Origin: Actinomycetota bacterium | Lineage (GTDB): Bacteria; Actinomycetota; Actinomycetes; Nanopelagicales; Nanopelagicaceae | DNA length: 25,290 nucleotides | Assembly: GCA_002737595.1 (NCBI GenBank) | Contig: NSHZ01000013.1 | Location: 1 to 25,290, forward strand | Reading direction: 5' to 3' | Shown here: positions 23,702-25,290 of the stretch, one piece after another | Layout: each line of letters begins with the position of its first letter | How positions within the stretch are numbered: position 1 is the first letter of the stretch | Made by a program: the position numbers and the translations under genes | Notes under the pieces: model-generated | Seen by the model: the letters and a program-made list of their open reading frames with translations, nothing else | Databases searched by the model: none | Told to the model about the DNA's origin: nothing

Positions 23702-23756
23702 GGTTTCCACAGGCCTTTTTCAGGTGATCAAAGAAGGCCAAAAAGAGCGGGAAACC
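23702..23756. repeat. Nested inverted repeat in the non-coding stretch 23507-23802
   Basis: Outer arms GGTTTCC (23702-23708) and GGAAACC (23750-23756) enclose inner arms GGCCTTTTT (23712-23720) and AAGAAGGCC (23731-23739, one G-U pair) around a 10-nt loop. The rest of the 296-nt gap has no convincing gene. The structure ends 46 nt before ATG 23803 and could be a 5' leader structure of the giant repeat gene or a remnant mobile-element end. No T-tract follows on the plus strand. Confidence 0.4.
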
Positions 23757-23802
23757 AGTGCGAAATGGTCGCTCCTGGTGCAATTTTAAATAGGAGTTCA
23801 GC

Positions 23803-25290
23803 ATGTCATTCAACTTCGGCGAATTCAAAGAGACTTACGCAGCTCAGACAGAATTGCCAGTGCCTGCGATTCCTGAAGAGATTGCGCTCCTGCTTGCGAA
23901 TGCACGAGCACTTGCCGACGCTATTGATGGTAAAGAGGAGATGACTCTATCGCAACTTGCTTTCGTGAAAGCTTCTGCGCTGCTAGAAGTGATCGCGAAC
24001 GCTACGGTCGATGGCGTTGTTGTAGACGTAGCTGGCGTGGCAATTAGCGACAAGATCGATGCGTCTCCCGCGGTTGTGGCATCTGTTGCGGCAGCAGAGA
24101 ACGCACAGACTTTACTTGATACTCAAGTTGTGAAGGCAGCTGTCGCCGAGGCTCAGAGCATCACTGCAAATAACACTCTCATAGCCGCAACGGCGGACTT
24201 CGATGCCGCATCGAGAGCGATTGTTGTTGCCGCCTCAACTCAAGCCCTCAAGGACGCTGAAGTTGCTAGCGCTGCTGTTGAATCTTCTGCTGAGCTTGCT
24301 CAACTCGCTGCCGTTGCAGAGGAAGCTCGCGCGGCTTCGGAGATGGCGGCGATGAGATTAGTTGCGAGCCAAGACGGATTAGCGGGACTCACAGAAGATC
24401 AGGTCGCTTCTCAGCACTTCCTCACTCAAGTTGTAGCTCTCTCGGATGCGATCGCTGTCGCATCGGTCGAAGTAGCATCTCTCGTAGAGGTTGCACTCGC
24501 CTCTTACGGTGACGATGGGTTTGACTCTTTTGGCTTTAATCGTGAAGGTTTTGATGCACAGGGGTTTGACGCAAAAGGTTTCAATGCAGAGGGCTATAAC
24601 CCTGAGGGCTTCGATGCTCGCGGATTTAATGTTGAGGGATTAACAGTTGATGGGACGCGATATGTAGTCGAAGGTGGCCGCGTTGTTGACGTTCTAGGAT
24701 TCGACGGTAATGGTTTTGCGCTCGACGGCTTTAATGCTGGTGGAGTTAACTACTACGGATATGGCCGTGACGGCTTTAATCCGGAAACCGGGTTCGATGC
24801 TAACGGTTTTAATGAGTCCGGCTACAACGCACGAGGCCTAGATAGCGTTGCTGCCGCTGGCGTGTCGGTAACAGCAGATGCGAGTCTTCCAAGCGATGCT
24901 ACAGGTGTCGTTTCGTCTGCAAGTGAATCTAGTGCCACTGGATATAACGCTGATGGTTTTGATGCCCGCGGATTCAATGCTGATGGCTTGACAGCTGATG
25001 GCTCTCGTTATGTAGTAGAAGGATACGTCACTGTTGACGTTCTCGGATATGGCGTTGACGGTTTTGCGGTCAACGGCTATAACGCTGAAGGATATAACTA
25101 CTATGGATATGGCGTTGACGGTTTTGCGCGCGACGGCTTTAATGCCGATGGTTTCGATGCTTCCGGTTACAACGCACAGGGTCTAGACACCAATGGTCTC
25201 AATACAGAAGGTGTACTCCCGATTCCTGAATTCGGAAGTTCTGCTGAAATTATCGCATATGCCGATCTTGTCAATTCAATGGGCATGGAG
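23803..25290 (+). CDS. Giant pentamer-repeat protein, 3' end outside window
   Basis: The frame is open for 496 codons from ATG 23803 to the window edge with no stop. TAGGAG (23791-23796) is 6 nt upstream. No signal peptide is visible (MSFNFGEFKETYAAQTELPV). Residues 1 to about 235 are extremely Ala/Val/Glu-rich and probably helical. From residue 239 the protein becomes a chain of five-residue units G-[FY]-[DN]-x-x (GFDAQGFDAKGFNAEGYNPE). These are organised in two homologous modules at residues 264-347 and 380-462, each interrupted once by a DG-[TS]-RYVVEG...VDVLG segment, with a Ser/Ala linker between. The function is unknown; a long fibre or adhesin, or a phage-like fibre given the missing signal peptide, is inference. 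It follows the glycosyltransferase and structured non-coding stretch in an accessory-looking region. Confidence 0.8.
   Translation, partial: MSFNFGEFKETYAAQTELPVPAIPEEIALLLANARALADAIDGKEEMTLSQLAFVKASALLEVIANATVDGVVVDVAGVAISDKIDASPAVVASVAAAENAQTLLDTQVVKAAVAEAQSITANNTLIAATADFDAASRAIVVAASTQALKDAEVASAAVESSAELAQLAAVAEEARAASEMAAMRLVASQDGLAGLTEDQVASQHFLTQVVALSDAIAVASVEVASLVEVALASYGDDGFDSFGFNREGFDAQGFDAKGFNAEGYNPEGFDARGFNVEGLTVDGTRYVVEGGRVVDVLGFDGNGFALDGFNAGGVNYYGYGRDGFNPETGFDANGFNESGYNARGLDSVAAAGVSVTADASLPSDATGVVSSASESSATGYNADGFDARGFNADGLTADGSRYVVEGYVTVDVLGYGVDGFAVNGYNAEGYNYYGYGVDGFARDGFNADGFDASGYNAQGLDTNGLNTEGVLPIPEFGSSAEIIAYADLVNSMGME
24517..25188 (+). repeat. G-[FY]-[DN]-x-x pentamer array with two ~250-nt supermodules
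   Basis: Fifteen-nucleotide units recur from 24517. Two supermodules align unit by unit at 24592-24843 (84 codons) and 24940-25188 (83 codons); the first has a single extra residue (NPETG). Within the second, a 24-nt segment at 25045-25068 recurs exactly at 25105-25128, offset 60 nt or four pentamers. The pattern suggests expansion by both pentamer and module duplication. Confidence 0.85.

Noticed and set aside
23556..23828. 90-codon minus-strand open frame over the gap before the giant repeat gene
   Set aside because: It runs through the nested inverted repeat and over the ribosome site and start of the plus-strand gene, and has no recognisable motif or ribosome site. Kept as non-coding.
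23507..25290. CRISPR array or prophage
   Set aside because: The regular repeats from 24517 are coding pentamers in an open frame with no spacers. No integrase, terminase, capsid or other phage gene is visible, so a phage-fibre role is only a possibility.
1..25290. tRNA, rRNA, riboswitch or insertion sequence
   Set aside because: Reading through the gaps I saw no cloverleaf with a GTTCGA-type arm, no ribosomal RNA signature, no recognisable riboswitch core and no transposase. This was by eye only; a covariance-model scan would be decisive.

Overview
The window looks like a chromosomal segment of a freshwater actinobacterium, probably Nanopelagicales (acI, 'Ca. Planktophila/Nanopelagicus' relatives) or a close lineage. 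The evidence is a roughly even base composition judged by eye, very tight gene packing with ATGA, GTGA and TAATG start/stop overlaps, and exported proteins ending in a Cys/Lys-rich tail (CVKGKT...CPAGFKKK) that I associate with these genomes. The lineage is an inference from memory, not a search.

Layout. (1) 1-3745: the 3' part of a large repetitive surface-type protein (21-residue tandem repeats), overlapping an exported protein with the Cys/Lys tail. (2) 3788-4759: a CorA-type divalent cation channel. (3) 4760-11597: the most interesting block. A tightly coupled minus-strand operon reads mtnA-like isomerase, class II aldolase/short-chain dehydrogenase fusion, transketolase N half, transketolase C half, RuBisCO-like protein. 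A GntR/UTRA regulator is divergently encoded, and a perfect inverted repeat lies in the shared upstream region. It looks like a dedicated route for an unusual phosphorylated pentose (methylthio-, deoxy- or branched sugar). I do not recognise this exact combination as a described pathway. (4) 11692-13551: a paralogue of the exported protein in block 1. (5) 13646-14477: ribosome hibernation factor with a palindrome upstream, plus a small putative lipoprotein. (6) 14540-16919: a NarL-type response regulator (apparently leaderless) overlapping its multi-TM histidine kinase. (7) 16909-18568 on the minus strand: an SDR oxidoreductase and an EamA/DMT permease. (8) 18628-20691: a large exported helical/beta protein with an apparently leaderless GTG start. 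(9) 20746-21941: an NTF2/SnoaL-like protein followed by a UbiA prenyltransferase. (10) 21938-25290: an accessory-looking tail with a decayed gene, a GT11-like (alpha-1,2-fucosyltransferase family) glycosyltransferase, a non-coding stretch with a nested inverted repeat, and the 5' part of a giant repeat protein made of G-[FY]-[DN]-x-x pentamers arranged in about 83-residue supermodules.

The genes of block 3 probably act together. The regulator would sense the pathway sugar phosphate, MtnA-like would convert an aldose 1-phosphate to a ketose 1-phosphate, and the aldolase half would split it while the SDR half oxidises or reduces the released aldehyde. The RuBisCO-like protein and the split transketolase would rearrange or transfer carbon from a related ketose phosphate. 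No kinase or nucleoside phosphorylase is present in the window, so the phosphorylated substrate must come from elsewhere.
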